Of a DNA stretch of 64,000 bases, positions 38,368 to 48,243 are shown in pieces; the stretch's first letter is position 1, and each line of letters starts with the position of its first letter. Made by a program: the position numbers and the translations under genes. The notes below the pieces were generated by a model that was not told the origin of the DNA, did not search any database, and saw only the letters and a list, made by a program, of their open reading frames with translations. The stretch is taken from positions 4,650,001 to 4,714,000 of the forward strand of contig NZ_CP151650.1 in NCBI RefSeq assembly GCF_038397775.1. Direction: 5' to 3'. Origin of the DNA: Pseudomonas sp. RC10. Lineage in GTDB: Bacteria > Pseudomonadota > Gammaproteobacteria > Pseudomonadales > Pseudomonadaceae.

Positions 38368-41175
38368 TTATCGCAACGAGCCGTTGCTGCGTTCAGCCAG
38401 TAATCGCCTTCCTCGGGCGTGGTAAAAATCATATGCCGCTTCGGTAACGCTGTCGGCATTCCGAGAGGCCATTACAGATGCAATATGAGGAGATTCATTG
38501 AAATCATGAATGATCGCCGGCAAGTCATGTTGCCGTCCAACATTATGATGCAGCGCTTGCACCTGATCAGTAAAAAATGCCACTGGGGATAACGTTCTCT
38601 CAAGGTAGGTTGATGTCAATTGCCCATTCACCACAGCGCTCGAAACCTCACCTATATCTGGCCTGGTTCCGATTGAAGGCAAATATCTCGCAAATTGATC
38701 ATTCAAATAAAAGCTATCCACCGTCCTTGATCCCTCATGATTGTGTAAACCGCTGACCTTCCCCAGATGCGACATTTCGTGAGCTATTGTTTTCTGAAGT
38801 TCAGAGTTCTGTAACTTATCCACATTCAGAAAAACCCGTCCGTGGGGGTCGTTTCGCACAACACTGGCTGTTTCCTCGGACTCTTTGGGTTCTATCCCTA
38901 CGAATTTATCGTACCCCTCAAGACTGCGATAATCAGAGACCAACGCCTGCGTTCGCTGCCAATCACGCAAGACGTATGGCATCGCTTCATTGTGATAATA
39001 ACCAAAATATTTCATGCTGACGGAAGACCTGTCCCAGTTCGAATCTTGAGCAGCAGCGATGGCACCCTTTAAAACTTGATCAACGCCCGCTAATGCGAGC
39101 CTGACCGCTTGCGCCCCAGAAGCATCAATGGTTTGTAGCTCACCCAGGCCTCTCCAAATAATGCGGTCCCCTCCCCTCTCCAGCATATTTTCAACTCGAT
39201 CATTGAGCCCTTCATAAACTGCACCGTTTACTTCGAGATTTCTTACCGGTGACTGCCCGACAAACCCATACCGATTCAGCCCCTGCACATCCCCCGCAGG
39301 ATCCGGATTAACCCAACGCTGCAACCACGGCGCGTAATACCGGAATCCGTAGTAATAAAGCCCCGTCGCATCACACTCTTTGCCGGAATAACGCACGGTC
39401 TTGTATTTAGCCTCAACAGCACTTCGCCCCGCCCACCACGCCGTGCCGCCAAAGGGGTAATAACCCTCGTGGCTGATCAACTTCGCATCTTTATCAAGTT
39501 CGAGTGTGCTGGAGCCCAGGTGATCACTGAGGCTGTAGCGCAACTGGTCATTCTCGATGCCGTCGGGTTTGCCGGACTCCCAATGCAATAGCCTCACGCT
39601 GCTACGCCCCGCCTCGACCGTGAGCACATGCTGCACTTCGCCGGTTGCCTCGTTGCGATGTATTTCCAGCCCCGGCAGGTAACGCACTTCGGCGGTCAGC
39701 GCGCGACCGCGCGCCTGACTCACTCGCACTTTTCGCGCCCGCTGACCCTCACCGTCGTAGCGATAAAGTTCGCTGTCATCAGGTCCATCGTCGCGCTTCA
39801 CCAAAGTCACTTGGCTCAACTGATTGCGCGCATCCCACGTCATTGCCTGACCCGGTTGCAGCTCTTTGAGGTTGCCATTGCCATCGAAGGCTTCAGTGAT
39901 CTGCCCGTCGTCCGGCAGTGTCCCGTCAGCCCGCTGGGGCAGGCTGCGGTTGCTCGTTGACGACACCGCCATACCCCAGGTTTCAGCCCCCGAATGGTGC
40001 CGAGCCACCAGGTTGCCACCTGCGTCGTATTCAAAGCGCTGGGTGTAGTTGATCAGCCGGTCAGGGCCTAATGGCAGGGTTTGAAAGTCGGGCAGTCCGG
40101 GCAAATGGGAATCCGGGGCGACTTCTCGTCCAGTGGCTTCGATCAGTTGGTAAAGGCTGTCGTAGGCGTAACGGTTGACCGGATCAACGCGCTGGTTTCT
40201 GAAAAACGAGACCGGCTGCGCAGCATCCTCGACGCTCACGACATTCCCAACGGGGTCGTAGCCGTAATTGAGATCCTGCAGCGCTAATCCTTCAGGAGAC
40301 AACGCCAGCATCCGGGTCAACCGCCCGTCAGCTTCATCATAGGTGTACCGACTGATGACCCCATTGCCGCAGGTTTCGCGTTCAACCGCCCCCGACGCGG
40401 TGTATCGAATCTCGCTGGCCAAGGTGTGCAACGCCTGACTGCCGGTGGGCTGGAGCCTGACAACACATCTCTGTCCGGCGCAGGTATAGCCGGTGTACTG
40501 ATGATTTTGTCGAGCATCGCAACGCACCCGCTCATCCCCCAACGCCCCCAACGTGAAGGTCGAGACATGCGTCTCAGCCTCCAGCAATGGGTCGCGCAAT
40601 GAGAGCGCTTCAGGCCAGTCGGGACTGTCCAGACCGGCCAGAAAACGGCGTTGCTGCTGCACAATCGCGCCGGTCAAAGCGTATTCCTGAAAAGCTGTGG
40701 AGCCTGCCGCATCGTCTCGTCTGACTAACTGCCCACAGCAGTTATGCTGGGCGCCCGCCTCGTCGCCATCGCCATAGGCCAACCGCTCGACGACCCGAGG
40801 CGGCTCGGCACTGAGCTGCTCGACAATCGACACCGGGCGTAATGAGGCGTCGTACTCGGTCCAGGATTGAGTGCCGCGACTGTCTCGACTTTCTCGTACC
40901 GGGCCTGCTTCGCTTGGGAAGTTCAGACGCCATCCCGCATCGGCGCTCTGCACATACAGTGGCTGGCCGGACAAGCTGTAGATCGTCTGAGTCGCTGGCC
41001 TGTCAAGCCGGGCATCCTTCATCGCGTATAGCCGTCCTGAGGCGTCGAAAATCTGCCTGCTTGCGCGAACCTGAAGGTCTTGCTCCAGGGAAGCTCGATA
41101 ACATAAGACACGGCGAACCTCGAGACTGCGAGGATCGACAACAACCAATGCGGGAGTTCGGGTGTTGAGGTTCAT
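38368..41175 (-). CDS. TccC/RHS-type toxin, metallopeptidase-like C-terminal tail
   Basis: A 935-aa protein; ATG 41175 (MNLNTRTPALVV) matches the start of its paralogue downstream in coordinates. The core (to about 39250) has RHS/YD-type repeats (YDEADGRLTRM, NYGYDPVGNVVSVED), the SDHLGSSTLELDK segment, GYYPFGGTAWW, YYYGFRYYAPWLQRW and the TccC hallmark DPAGDVQGLNRYGFVGQSP. This cage region is the C subunit of Tc toxin complexes. The tail of about 290 residues has HEMSH near 38775 and a later RTVDSFY, a possible HExxH-plus-Asp zinc site. No TcA or TcB gene is seen. No obvious immunity gene lies nearby, which Tc toxins do not require. Confidence 0.85.
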   Translation of the reverse strand: MNLNTRTPALVVVDPRSLEVRRVLCYRASLEQDLQVRASRQIFDASGRLYAMKDARLDRPATQTIYSLSGQPLYVQSADAGWRLNFPSEAGPVRESRDSRGTQSWTEYDASLRPVSIVEQLSAEPPRVVERLAYGDGDEAGAQHNCCGQLVRRDDAAGSTAFQEYALTGAIVQQQRRFLAGLDSPDWPEALSLRDPLLEAETHVSTFTLGALGDERVRCDARQNHQYTGYTCAGQRCVVRLQPTGSQALHTLASEIRYTASGAVERETCGNGVISRYTYDEADGRLTRMLALSPEGLALQDLNYGYDPVGNVVSVEDAAQPVSFFRNQRVDPVNRYAYDSLYQLIEATGREVAPDSHLPGLPDFQTLPLGPDRLINYTQRFEYDAGGNLVARHHSGAETWGMAVSSTSNRSLPQRADGTLPDDGQITEAFDGNGNLKELQPGQAMTWDARNQLSQVTLVKRDDGPDDSELYRYDGEGQRARKVRVSQARGRALTAEVRYLPGLEIHRNEATGEVQHVLTVEAGRSSVRLLHWESGKPDGIENDQLRYSLSDHLGSSTLELDKDAKLISHEGYYPFGGTAWWAGRSAVEAKYKTVRYSGKECDATGLYYYGFRYYAPWLQRWVNPDPAGDVQGLNRYGFVGQSPVRNLEVNGAVYEGLNDRVENMLERGGDRIIWRGLGELQTIDASGAQAVRLALAGVDQVLKGAIAAAQDSNWDRSSVSMKYFGYYHNEAMPYVLRDWQRTQALVSDYRSLEGYDKFVGIEPKESEETASVVRNDPHGRVFLNVDKLQNSELQKTIAHEMSHLGKVSGLHNHEGSRTVDSFYLNDQFARYLPSIGTRPDIGEVSSAVVNGQLTSTYLERTLSPVAFFTDQVQALHHNVGRQHDLPAIIHDFNESPHIASVMASRNADSVTEAAYDFYHARGRRLLAERSNGSLR
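39250..40330 (-). repeat. Duplicated TccC core (copy 1)
   Basis: Long stretches are nearly identical at nucleotide level to 42230-43310 in the second toxin gene, offset about 2.96 kb. The similarity stops abruptly at the core end, where the tails diverge. Confidence 0.8.
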
Positions 41176-41249
41176 TGTGCCGACGTCCATGTGTCTGCGT
41201 TTGCCATCAGGACAGGCCGCAATTGAGTCTTCAGGCCGGGCAGGCCCTA

Positions 41250-44138
41250 TCATTTCAACCGAGACCAAAAGGCTGGCTTGCGCTTATGGAATGACAAGAA
41301 ATTGCCTATCTTTCGTTCGCCATCTGGCAGAGCAGCAGAAAAAATCCTGCCTTCCTCCCGACCTATAACCGCAAGCGTCGAGGATGCACCGCCGTCAAGA
41401 TTGATCGAGGAACCCGCTTTAGCAGTGCCATCCAACCGATCAAGCCTGGACATGACGGCGGCCCATTCCGGCAATGTGTAACCGGGTGATATGGTCAGGT
41501 CTCGGCTTTCTGTCAATCCAACTGCAAGCCTTGTCCGGCCTTTTGAATTGGCCTGCGCAGGGAGACTGACTGCAGAGCGAGAATTAGGCTGATCCGCATG
41601 ATTGAGATAGCCAGGTGTAGGAGTCTTTTGCTCAAAGCGAAATCTGGAAAACCGTTTCATCTTGTCAGCGGTAAATGAAGCGGTCCCTGCCGTAGACAAC
41701 TGCGGTGCGGAATGAATGTAGGAACTGTCATCCATTTTAACTTTGACGTAATCACCTCTGTGATGCTCCGGAACTGACGCGGCGGGTTTGGCTTTTCCGT
41801 CAATTTTGTTTTTGCCGACAGAGGCATGAGCGGGGTATCCCAAGTCCAGCTTACGACTACCGTTAAAAAATCCTCCATTTATGACTGCCGTGTATGTGCT
41901 CGTTTTTCGAGTCACGCTCTCAATATCTGCCGATGAAAGGGTTCTGAGATTTACAAAATCGTCACCGCCCGAGATCTTGCCTCGGTAGGTTTGATCGATC
42001 GATAGATAAGCAAGTTGCCTCTCGCTTGCTGCAGCTCTGTTCAGGTCAATTCCGATCCGTTCGAACAAGGCATTATCTCCGCGCACTCGCACTGCAATAA
42101 TACCTGGAACAATCGTTCTTACAGTCACCGCCGACCTTGCTCTTCTCGCGGCATCCTTCCAGCGCGCCGCCACTTCTGTTTCAAGCCCATCGTTATCAAC
42201 GCATGTAATAGGATTATTACCGACCATCCGATACCGATTCAGCCCATCGACATCTCCCGCCGGATCCGGATTAACCCAGCGCTGCAACCACGGCGCGTAA
42301 TACCGGAATCCGTAGTAATACAGCCCCGTCGAATCGCGCTCTTTGCCGGAATAACGCACGGTCTTGTATTTCGCCTCAACCGCACTTCGCGCCGCCCACC
42401 ATGCCGTGCCGCCAAAGGGGTAATAACCTTCGTGGCTGATCAACTTCGCATCTTTATCAAGTTCGAGTGTCCTGGAGCCCAGGTGATCACTGAGGCTGTA
42501 GCGCAACTGGTCATTCTCGATGCCGTCGGGTTTGCCGGACTCCCAATGTAATAGCCTCACGCTGCTACGCCCCGCCTCGACCGTGAGCACATGCTGCATT
42601 TCCCCGGTTGCCTCGTTGCGATGTATTTCCAGCCCCGGCAGATAACGCACTTCGGCGGTCAGCGCGCGATCGCGGGCCTGACTCACACGTACTTTTCGCA
42701 CCCGCCGACCTTCACCGTCGTAGCGATAAAGTTCGCTGTCATCCGGCCCATCCTCGCGTCCGACGGATGTGACTTCACGGAGTTGATTGCGCCCATCCCA
42801 AATCATCGCCTGACCCAGTTGCAGTGCTTTGAGATTGCCATTGCCATCGAAAGCTTCGGCGATCTGCCCCTCATCAGGCAGTGTCCCGTCAGCCCGCTGT
42901 AGCAGACTCCGATTGCTCGTCGACGACACCGACATGCGCCAGGTTTGAGCCCCCGAATGGTGCCGAGCGAGCAAATTGCCCCCGGCGTCATATTCAAAGC
43001 GCTGGGTGTAACGGATGAGATTGCCGGGATCGAGCGGCAGGGTTTGAAAGTCGGGCAGTCCGGGCAGATGGGAAACCGGGGCCACTTCCCGCCCAGTGGC
43101 TTCGATCAGTCGGTAGAGGCTGTCGTAAAGGTAACGGTTGACCGGCTCGACGCGCTGATTGCGGAAAAACGAAACCGGCTGCGCGGCGTCCCCAACACTC
43201 ACCAGATTGCCGATGGGGTCGTAGCCGTAATTCAGATCCTGTAGCACCTGTCCCTCGCCAGTGAGTGCCAACAGCCGGGTCAGCCGCCCATCTGCCGCAT
43301 CGTACGTCGCAGTGCTGACGACACCATTGCCTGCGATCTCCCGTTCGACTGCGCCCATTGCGTCGTGGTGAATATCGCTCACTAAAACGTGCACTTTATT
43401 GCTGCCCGACGTTTGAAGACCGGTGCTCTTTAGTTCTCCTGAGCAGGCGTACGTCAGAAACCGGCAATTGCCTCGGGCATCGGTCTGCACAATGACATCC
43501 CCGTCAGCACCGACAGCGCTCGTCGAGATAAAGCGTTCCGCTTCAAGCAACCGGTCACGTTGCGAAGGTTCTTGCGGCCAGTCAACGTGCCCTGTCGGTG
43601 CGAGAAATCGCCGTTCTTGATGCAACAAGGCCCCTGTCAGGCCGTACGCCGAAAACCACACAGACCCTGCTGAATCGTCACGTCGCAGCAACGTGCCGCA
43701 CTGGTTGTGCGCCATCCATTGCGCGCTGGCGTCGCCATAGATGAACCGTTCAGAGACCCGAGCGGGTTCTCCATCGAGCGTTTCGGCAATCGCCACAGAC
43801 CGCATCAACTCGTCGTATTCAGACGCAAACAGCGTGCCCCGGCTGTCGCGGTTTTCCAGCGGCTGCCCGGCTTCGCCGAACAACGTCAGGCGCCATCCCG
43901 CATCGACGTTATCGGTCAACAACGGCTGGTCAGAGAGACTGTAAACAGTGGAAGTCGAGGGTCGATCAAGGCGGGGGTCGGTAATTGCCAAGAGGCGCCC
44001 TGACACGTCGAACGCTTGGCGGGTCATCCGGAGTTCCGGGCGATCTTGCACATCGGCACGGTAGAAATCGACTTGACGCACGGGCAAGCCGCGCGAGTCA
44101 ACCACGCTGAGACTGGGAGTATGGGAGCAGAGACTCAT
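41250..44138 (-). CDS. TccC/RHS-type toxin, phosphodiester-glycosidase-like tail
   Basis: A 962-aa protein starting at ATG 44138. Its core (about 42230-44138) closely resembles the neighbouring gene's, ending DPAGDVDGLNRYRMVGNNPI, the diagnostic TccC cage end. The tail of about 325 residues contains INGGFFNGSRK (near 41870) and NLDGGASSTLAVIG (near 41390), matching the two signature blocks of the phosphodiester glycosidase/NAGPA family (DUF2233-like). The expected role is a cell-entering effector released from the RHS cage. The first gene ends 75 bases before the second starts, so they form a tandem pair on the minus strand. The enzymatic activity is inferred. Confidence 0.85.
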   Translation of the reverse strand: MSLCSHTPSLSVVDSRGLPVRQVDFYRADVQDRPELRMTRQAFDVSGRLLAITDPRLDRPSTSTVYSLSDQPLLTDNVDAGWRLTLFGEAGQPLENRDSRGTLFASEYDELMRSVAIAETLDGEPARVSERFIYGDASAQWMAHNQCGTLLRRDDSAGSVWFSAYGLTGALLHQERRFLAPTGHVDWPQEPSQRDRLLEAERFISTSAVGADGDVIVQTDARGNCRFLTYACSGELKSTGLQTSGSNKVHVLVSDIHHDAMGAVEREIAGNGVVSTATYDAADGRLTRLLALTGEGQVLQDLNYGYDPIGNLVSVGDAAQPVSFFRNQRVEPVNRYLYDSLYRLIEATGREVAPVSHLPGLPDFQTLPLDPGNLIRYTQRFEYDAGGNLLARHHSGAQTWRMSVSSTSNRSLLQRADGTLPDEGQIAEAFDGNGNLKALQLGQAMIWDGRNQLREVTSVGREDGPDDSELYRYDGEGRRVRKVRVSQARDRALTAEVRYLPGLEIHRNEATGEMQHVLTVEAGRSSVRLLHWESGKPDGIENDQLRYSLSDHLGSRTLELDKDAKLISHEGYYPFGGTAWWAARSAVEAKYKTVRYSGKERDSTGLYYYGFRYYAPWLQRWVNPDPAGDVDGLNRYRMVGNNPITCVDNDGLETEVAARWKDAARRARSAVTVRTIVPGIIAVRVRGDNALFERIGIDLNRAAASERQLAYLSIDQTYRGKISGGDDFVNLRTLSSADIESVTRKTSTYTAVINGGFFNGSRKLDLGYPAHASVGKNKIDGKAKPAASVPEHHRGDYVKVKMDDSSYIHSAPQLSTAGTASFTADKMKRFSRFRFEQKTPTPGYLNHADQPNSRSAVSLPAQANSKGRTRLAVGLTESRDLTISPGYTLPEWAAVMSRLDRLDGTAKAGSSINLDGGASSTLAVIGREEGRIFSAALPDGERKIGNFLSFHKRKPAFWSRLK
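42230..43310 (-). repeat. Duplicated TccC core (copy 2)
   Basis: Partner of the repeat at 39250. Only scattered single-base differences are seen in the parts compared by eye. Confidence 0.8.
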
Positions 44139-44489
44139 GTGCCGACGTCCGTGTCCAGGCCTTGATCAAAGGCTAGACGCAAACGCGACAACACAGGATC
44201 GCAGGTGACGTATGGTCAGGCTGTGTGGCGTTGAACCAGTCGGGCGCTGGCCACCGGGATGCCCACACCGACGACCATCAGACTCCACAGCAGGCCTGTT
44301 GTCGATGACGCTGGACATGGGCTATTTGGTGAGTTCGCTGATTCTGATCAGCGTGCGCCACTGTCGTAACCTCCAGCAGCTCCCACAGGTCGTGTGGCAT
44401 GCCGGGAGATAGCGATCACCGTAATGAACTCGCTTCCACACAGGTATCGCGTACGGCGTACCTCCAGCAGCGACATCCGGATCGGCGCA
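44139..44489. other. Gap after the toxin pair
   Basis: No convincing gene or repeat is seen. It presumably contains the promoter of the second toxin gene. Confidence 0.35.
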
Positions 44490-44711
44490 TCAATGCGACT
44501 CCCACGGCAAGGGCTTTCCCGCCCGGACCTTGGCATTGAGCGCACGCAGCAGATCCAGAGGATCACGGTCTTTCATCGCATGACTCTGCTCATCGACCCA
44601 GGTCATGACCTGCTGCCGGTCGAGGGTCGGTCGGCGATGCAGGATTTCCACCAATTGCCGCTCACAATGTTGGGCATAGGCGACCACGCTGGAAAACAAA
44701 GGGCTGTTCAT
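44490..44711 (-). CDS. Small hypothetical protein (73 aa)
   Basis: ATG 44711 (MNSPLFSSVVAYAQ) is preceded by GAGGTG. The peptide is helical and ends with AKVRAGKPLPWESH. It has a plausible amino-acid composition and a good ribosome-binding site but no family I recognise. It is divergent from the TetR gene that follows. Confidence 0.5.
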   Translation of the reverse strand: MNSPLFSSVVAYAQHCERQLVEILHRRPTLDRQQVMTWVDEQSHAMKDRDPLDLLRALNAKVRAGKPLPWESH

Positions 44712-44923
44712 AAGCCGACACCTCGTCACCGAATACCCGTTCAGGCCCCGTAAAGGCGCCCCCTTTTTCCACTCCCATCTTCACCCGCACACAATACCAC
44801 CGGCACTCCCCGGTGCCACAGGGGACAAACAGTGAGGATTCAGGGATTTGCAGCAATCTTGAGCCTGTCGCGAAGCCGGTGCTAACATTCGCCACCGCCG
44901 AGCAGGCAAGGACATTCCGCTTT

Positions 44924-45532
44924 ATGAGCAGCATCCGCGAGCGCAACAAAGAACTGATCCTGCGCGCAGCCAGTGAAGAATTCGCCGACAAAGGGTTCGC
45001 CGCCAGCAAGACCAGCGACATCGCCGCCAAGGCCGGTGTGCCCAAGCCCAACGTTTATTACTACTTCAAATCCAAGGACAACCTCTACCGCGAGGTGCTC
45101 GAAAGCATCATCGAGCCGATCATGCAGGCGTCGACGCCCTTCAATCGCGAAGGCATCCCGTCCGAAGTCTTGAGCGGCTACATCCACTCCAAAATCCGCA
45201 TCTCGCGGGACCTGCCCTTCGCCTCCAAGGTGTTCGCCAGCGAAATCATGCACGGCGCGCCGCATCTGACGCCCGAGCAGGTCGAACAGCTCAACGGTCA
45301 GGCACGGCATAACATCGAGTGTATTCAGGGCTGGATCGACGACGGACTGATTGCGCCCGTTGATCCTCATCATCTGATGTTCAGCATCTGGGCCGCGACC
45401 CAGACCTATGCGGATTTCGACTGGCAGATTTCCACGGTCACCGGGAAGAGCAAACTGGACGACGCCGATTACGAGGCCGCCGCCCAGACCATCATCCGTC
45501 TGGTGCTGAAAGGGTGTGAACCGGATCGCTAG
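44924..45532 (+). CDS. RutR-like TetR-family regulator
   Basis: A 202-aa regulator starting at ATG 44924 with AAGGA upstream. The N-terminal TetR helix-turn-helix reads ILRAASEEFADKGFAASKTSDIAAKAGVPK, cut here to its key parts (AASEEFADKGF, KTSDIAAKAGV, NVYYYFKSKDNLY). The C-terminal region (HLTPEQVEQLNGQ, FSIWAATQTYADF) matches the RutR/YcdC branch that senses pyrimidines in E. coli. Whether it controls pyrimidine or purine genes here is unknown. It converges with the response-regulator gene. Confidence 0.88.
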   Translation: MSSIRERNKELILRAASEEFADKGFAASKTSDIAAKAGVPKPNVYYYFKSKDNLYREVLESIIEPIMQASTPFNREGIPSEVLSGYIHSKIRISRDLPFASKVFASEIMHGAPHLTPEQVEQLNGQARHNIECIQGWIDDGLIAPVDPHHLMFSIWAATQTYADFDWQISTVTGKSKLDDADYEAAAQTIIRLVLKGCEPDR

Positions 45533-45538
45533 CCCGCG

Positions 45539-46036
45539 TCACGCCGGGTTGCGGGTCTGCAACGCCTTGTCGACACCGTCGAGCAACTGACCGAAACTCC
45601 ACGGTTTGCGGATGAACGTCACCGCATGCTGTACCCCGGAGCTTTCCGGCGTTTCATGGCCGGACATGATCAGGATCGGAATCTCGGGCCATTTGTTGCC
45701 GGACAGGTTGGCGAGGTCGGCGCCGTTCAACGTGCCGGGCATGAGAATATCTGTCAGCAACAATGACACCCTGCCTGCGTGGTCATCCAGAAACTTCGCG
45801 GCGTCATCGGCGTTTTCCAGCGCATGGGTCGTAAACCCCTCATCGCCCAGAATCTCGCACACGAAATCACGAATGATGGACTCATCCTCAACCACCAGGA
45901 TCAGTCCTTTTTGTTGCCCGTTTGCTGCCATTTGCGCTGCATCCACCATAATTTTTCCCATTGCCTGCCCGGCCGGCCCTGTCCTGGACTCGGGTGTTGT
46001 CGGTACTGTGAACGGCGCCAGCGCTGGAAATTCCAT
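45539..46036 (-). CDS. Single-domain response regulator
   Basis: About 165 aa from ATG 46036, or about 140 from ATG 45961; both lack a clear ribosome-binding site. The receiver domain is complete: the acidic pair in VVEDES, the phospho-acceptor D in LLLTDILMPG, the T/S near ILIMSGHE and the lysine in FIRKPWSF. There is no output domain, so it probably acts by protein contact or as a phosphate sink. Its cognate kinase is not in the window. The frame is open to 46279, but that part is crossed by the sRNA and its terminator. Confidence 0.85.
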   Translation of the reverse strand: MEFPALAPFTVPTTPESRTGPAGQAMGKIMVDAAQMAANGQQKGLILVVEDESIIRDFVCEILGDEGFTTHALENADDAAKFLDDHAGRVSLLLTDILMPGTLNGADLANLSGNKWPEIPILIMSGHETPESSGVQHAVTFIRKPWSFGQLLDGVDKALQTRNPA

Positions 46037-46154
46037 CGGCTGATGAGATTTGATCCAAATGAGTGTTTCACGCGCGCGTACGGGCAAATGCCTGACGGGG
46101 AAATGTAGCGGAGACCGGGATGCATACGCATGCCAAACGGCGTTTTTCGCGGGC

Positions 46155-46181
46155 ATAAAAAAACCCGCCGAAGCGGGTTTG
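46155..46181 (-). terminator. Rho-independent terminator of the sRNA
   Basis: On the minus strand AACCCGC-TTCG-GCGGGTT is followed by a run of T residues. Confidence 0.85.
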
Positions 46182-46298
46182 TGCAACACCGTCCAACTTC
46201 CTGTTGGCCGCCAGTACCTTGGCAACGGTCGATCATCCTTGATCCTGCAGTCATCCGTTGCTGCAGTTGATGGATCCAATGTACTGCTTCGATGGGAT
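46155..46298 (-). ncRNA. rgsA: Probable RgsA/P16 small RNA
   Basis: On the minus strand a transcript of about 140 bases would run from about 46298 to a strong hairpin with a T run. It contains many GGA motifs (TTGGATCC, ACGGATGA, AGGATCAAGG, CAGGAAG, TTGGACGG) typical of RsmA/GacA-linked sRNAs. The body resembles the Pseudomonas P16/RgsA sRNA as I remember it, and its place beside a TetR gene and a hypothetical gene fits the PA2957-PA2958 order. The upstream CTATGTT could be a sigma-S -10 element. The identity is recalled, not searched. Confidence 0.65.
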
Positions 46299-46575
46299 CC
46301 AACATAGAGCGAAACGCTCCATTTCGTGTAAGCCTTTGGCTATACGTGTAAACATTCTGACGTCATTTTTTGGGCATTTGGCAAATCCCCGAAACACATT
46401 CGCTTGATTACCGTAAATAACTTCACTGGGCTCTCAGGTTTGGCTTCGCAGCGCCGAGATGCTTTATGACGGGAATGAATCGCGTGGCCTTGGCTGTGGA
46501 TGATTCTCTGTCTCGGGGGCTGGTCTCAAACACGCAGCCCGCGTCATAACAAGAACAATGAACGGAGTGACGGTC

Positions 46576-48207
46576 ATGAATATGCGCAACTTCTCCATCA
46601 GCCGCCGGCTGTGGCTGATCCTCATCGTCGCTGTGTTGATGTTGTTCACGCTGGCGGTGGCCATGCTCAAGCAGATCCACGACGACCTGTACGACGCCAA
46701 GGCGCAGAAGACCATGCACGTGGTGCAGACTGCCGCGGGCCTGCTCGACTATTACCAGGGGCTGGAAACCACCGGCAAGCTGACCCGCGAACAGGCGCAG
46801 CAGCAGGCGATGGATGCCATTCGAGGTCTGCGCTACAACCAGACTGACTATTTCTGGATCAACGACCTGCGCCCGGTAATGATCATGCACCCCGCCAACC
46901 CCAAGCTGGTGGGACAGGACCTGTCGGGCATCAAGGACCCGGACGGTTTTCAGGTCTTCAATGAAATCGTGGCCGTGGCCAAGGCCAAAGGCGCGGGTAC
47001 AGTCAACTATCGCTGGCCGAAACCGGGCGCCAGCGAGCCGGTGCAGAAAACCTCCTACGTGTCGCTGTTCTCGCCCTGGGGCTGGGTGATTGGCTCCGGC
47101 GTGTACGTCGATGACGTGCAGGCCGAGTTCCAGCAACAGGTAATCAAAGCCGTGTCCATCAGCCTGGGGATCATTCTGTTGATGGCGATCCTGCTGATCG
47201 TCATTGGCCGCAGCATCGCCGGGCCACTGAAAACCACGGTCGACGCCATGGCCAACATCGCCAGTGGCGAGAGCGACCTGACCCGCACCCTGGAAACCCA
47301 CGGGCGCGATGAAATCACACAACTGGCGACCCATTTCAACGCCTTCACCGCCAAGCTGCGCCGGGTCGTCGGGGAGTTGCAGGTGTCAGCGCTTGGGCTG
47401 GGCCAGGCGTCCAATGACTTGGGCAACAACGCCGTGCAGGCGCAAGAGCGCAGCCAGCAGCAATCCCTGCAAATGGAGCAAGTGGCGACCGCGGTCAACG
47501 AGGTCACTTACGGCGTGCAGGACGTGGCGAAGAACGCCGAACACGCTGCCAGTGAAATGCGCAACGCCGAATCCCAGGCCCAGCAGGGCCAAGCCAATAT
47601 CGACAGCAGCCTGAAACAGATCGGGCACCTGTCGGGCACTATCGATCAAGCGGTCGAAGTGATCCGCACCCTGTCCAGCGAAAGCACGCAGATCGGCGGA
47701 GTGCTGGAGGTGATCAGTTCCATCGCCGAACAGACCAACCTGCTGGCGCTGAACGCGGCAATCGAGGCGGCCCGCGCCGGGGATCAAGGCCGCGGCTTTG
47801 CCGTGGTGGCGGACGAAGTGCGCTTGCTGGCCCAGCGCACGCAGAAGTCCACGGCAGAAATTCAGGCGATGATCGAACGTCTGCAAAGCCATTCCGATGC
47901 GGCCGTGAAAGTGATCGGCGACAGCAGCCGGTCCTCGCAGTTGACCATCGAACAGGCCAACCTCGCGGGCCAGAGCCTCACGTCCATCAGCCAGGCCCTG
48001 CGTAACCTCAATGGCCTGAACGCCTCCATTGCCAGCGCTACCTTGCAACAATCCCATGTGGTGGAAGATATCAACCAGAACGTGACCCAGGCTGCACAGT
48101 TGTCGCAAAGCACGGCGGTGGCGGCCGAACAATCCAGCGCGGCGAGCGCGCAGCTCAAAGGGCTGAGCGAACAGTTGAATGGGCTGTTGCGGCAGTTCAG
48201 GGTTTAA
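46576..48207 (+). CDS. Methyl-accepting chemotaxis protein (sCache)
   Basis: A 543-aa chemoreceptor; ATG 46576 follows CGGAGTGA. A membrane helix at about residues 12-35, a periplasmic single-Cache domain (about 40-185; [31 protein letters not shown]), a second membrane helix near 195-215, a HAMP domain and a signalling domain with the conserved hairpin tip [18 protein letters not shown] follow. sCache_2 receptors often bind small organic acids. The ligand is not readable here. Confidence 0.95.
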   Translation: MNMRNFSISRRLWLILIVAVLMLFTLAVAMLKQIHDDLYDAKAQKTMHVVQTAAGLLDYYQGLETTGKLTREQAQQQAMDAIRGLRYNQTDYFWINDLRPVMIMHPANPKLVGQDLSGIKDPDGFQVFNEIVAVAKAKGAGTVNYRWPKPGASEPVQKTSYVSLFSPWGWVIGSGVYVDDVQAEFQQQVIKAVSISLGIILLMAILLIVIGRSIAGPLKTTVDAMANIASGESDLTRTLETHGRDEITQLATHFNAFTAKLRRVVGELQVSALGLGQASNDLGNNAVQAQERSQQQSLQMEQVATAVNEVTYGVQDVAKNAEHAASEMRNAESQAQQGQANIDSSLKQIGHLSGTIDQAVEVIRTLSSESTQIGGVLEVISSIAEQTNLLALNAAIEAARAGDQGRGFAVVADEVRLLAQRTQKSTAEIQAMIERLQSHSDAAVKVIGDSSRSSQLTIEQANLAGQSLTSISQALRNLNGLNASIASATLQQSHVVEDINQNVTQAAQLSQSTAVAAEQSSAASAQLKGLSEQLNGLLRQFRV

Positions 48208-48243
48208 TAAGGTTCAAACAAAACTCCGGAATGCTCCGATCCC

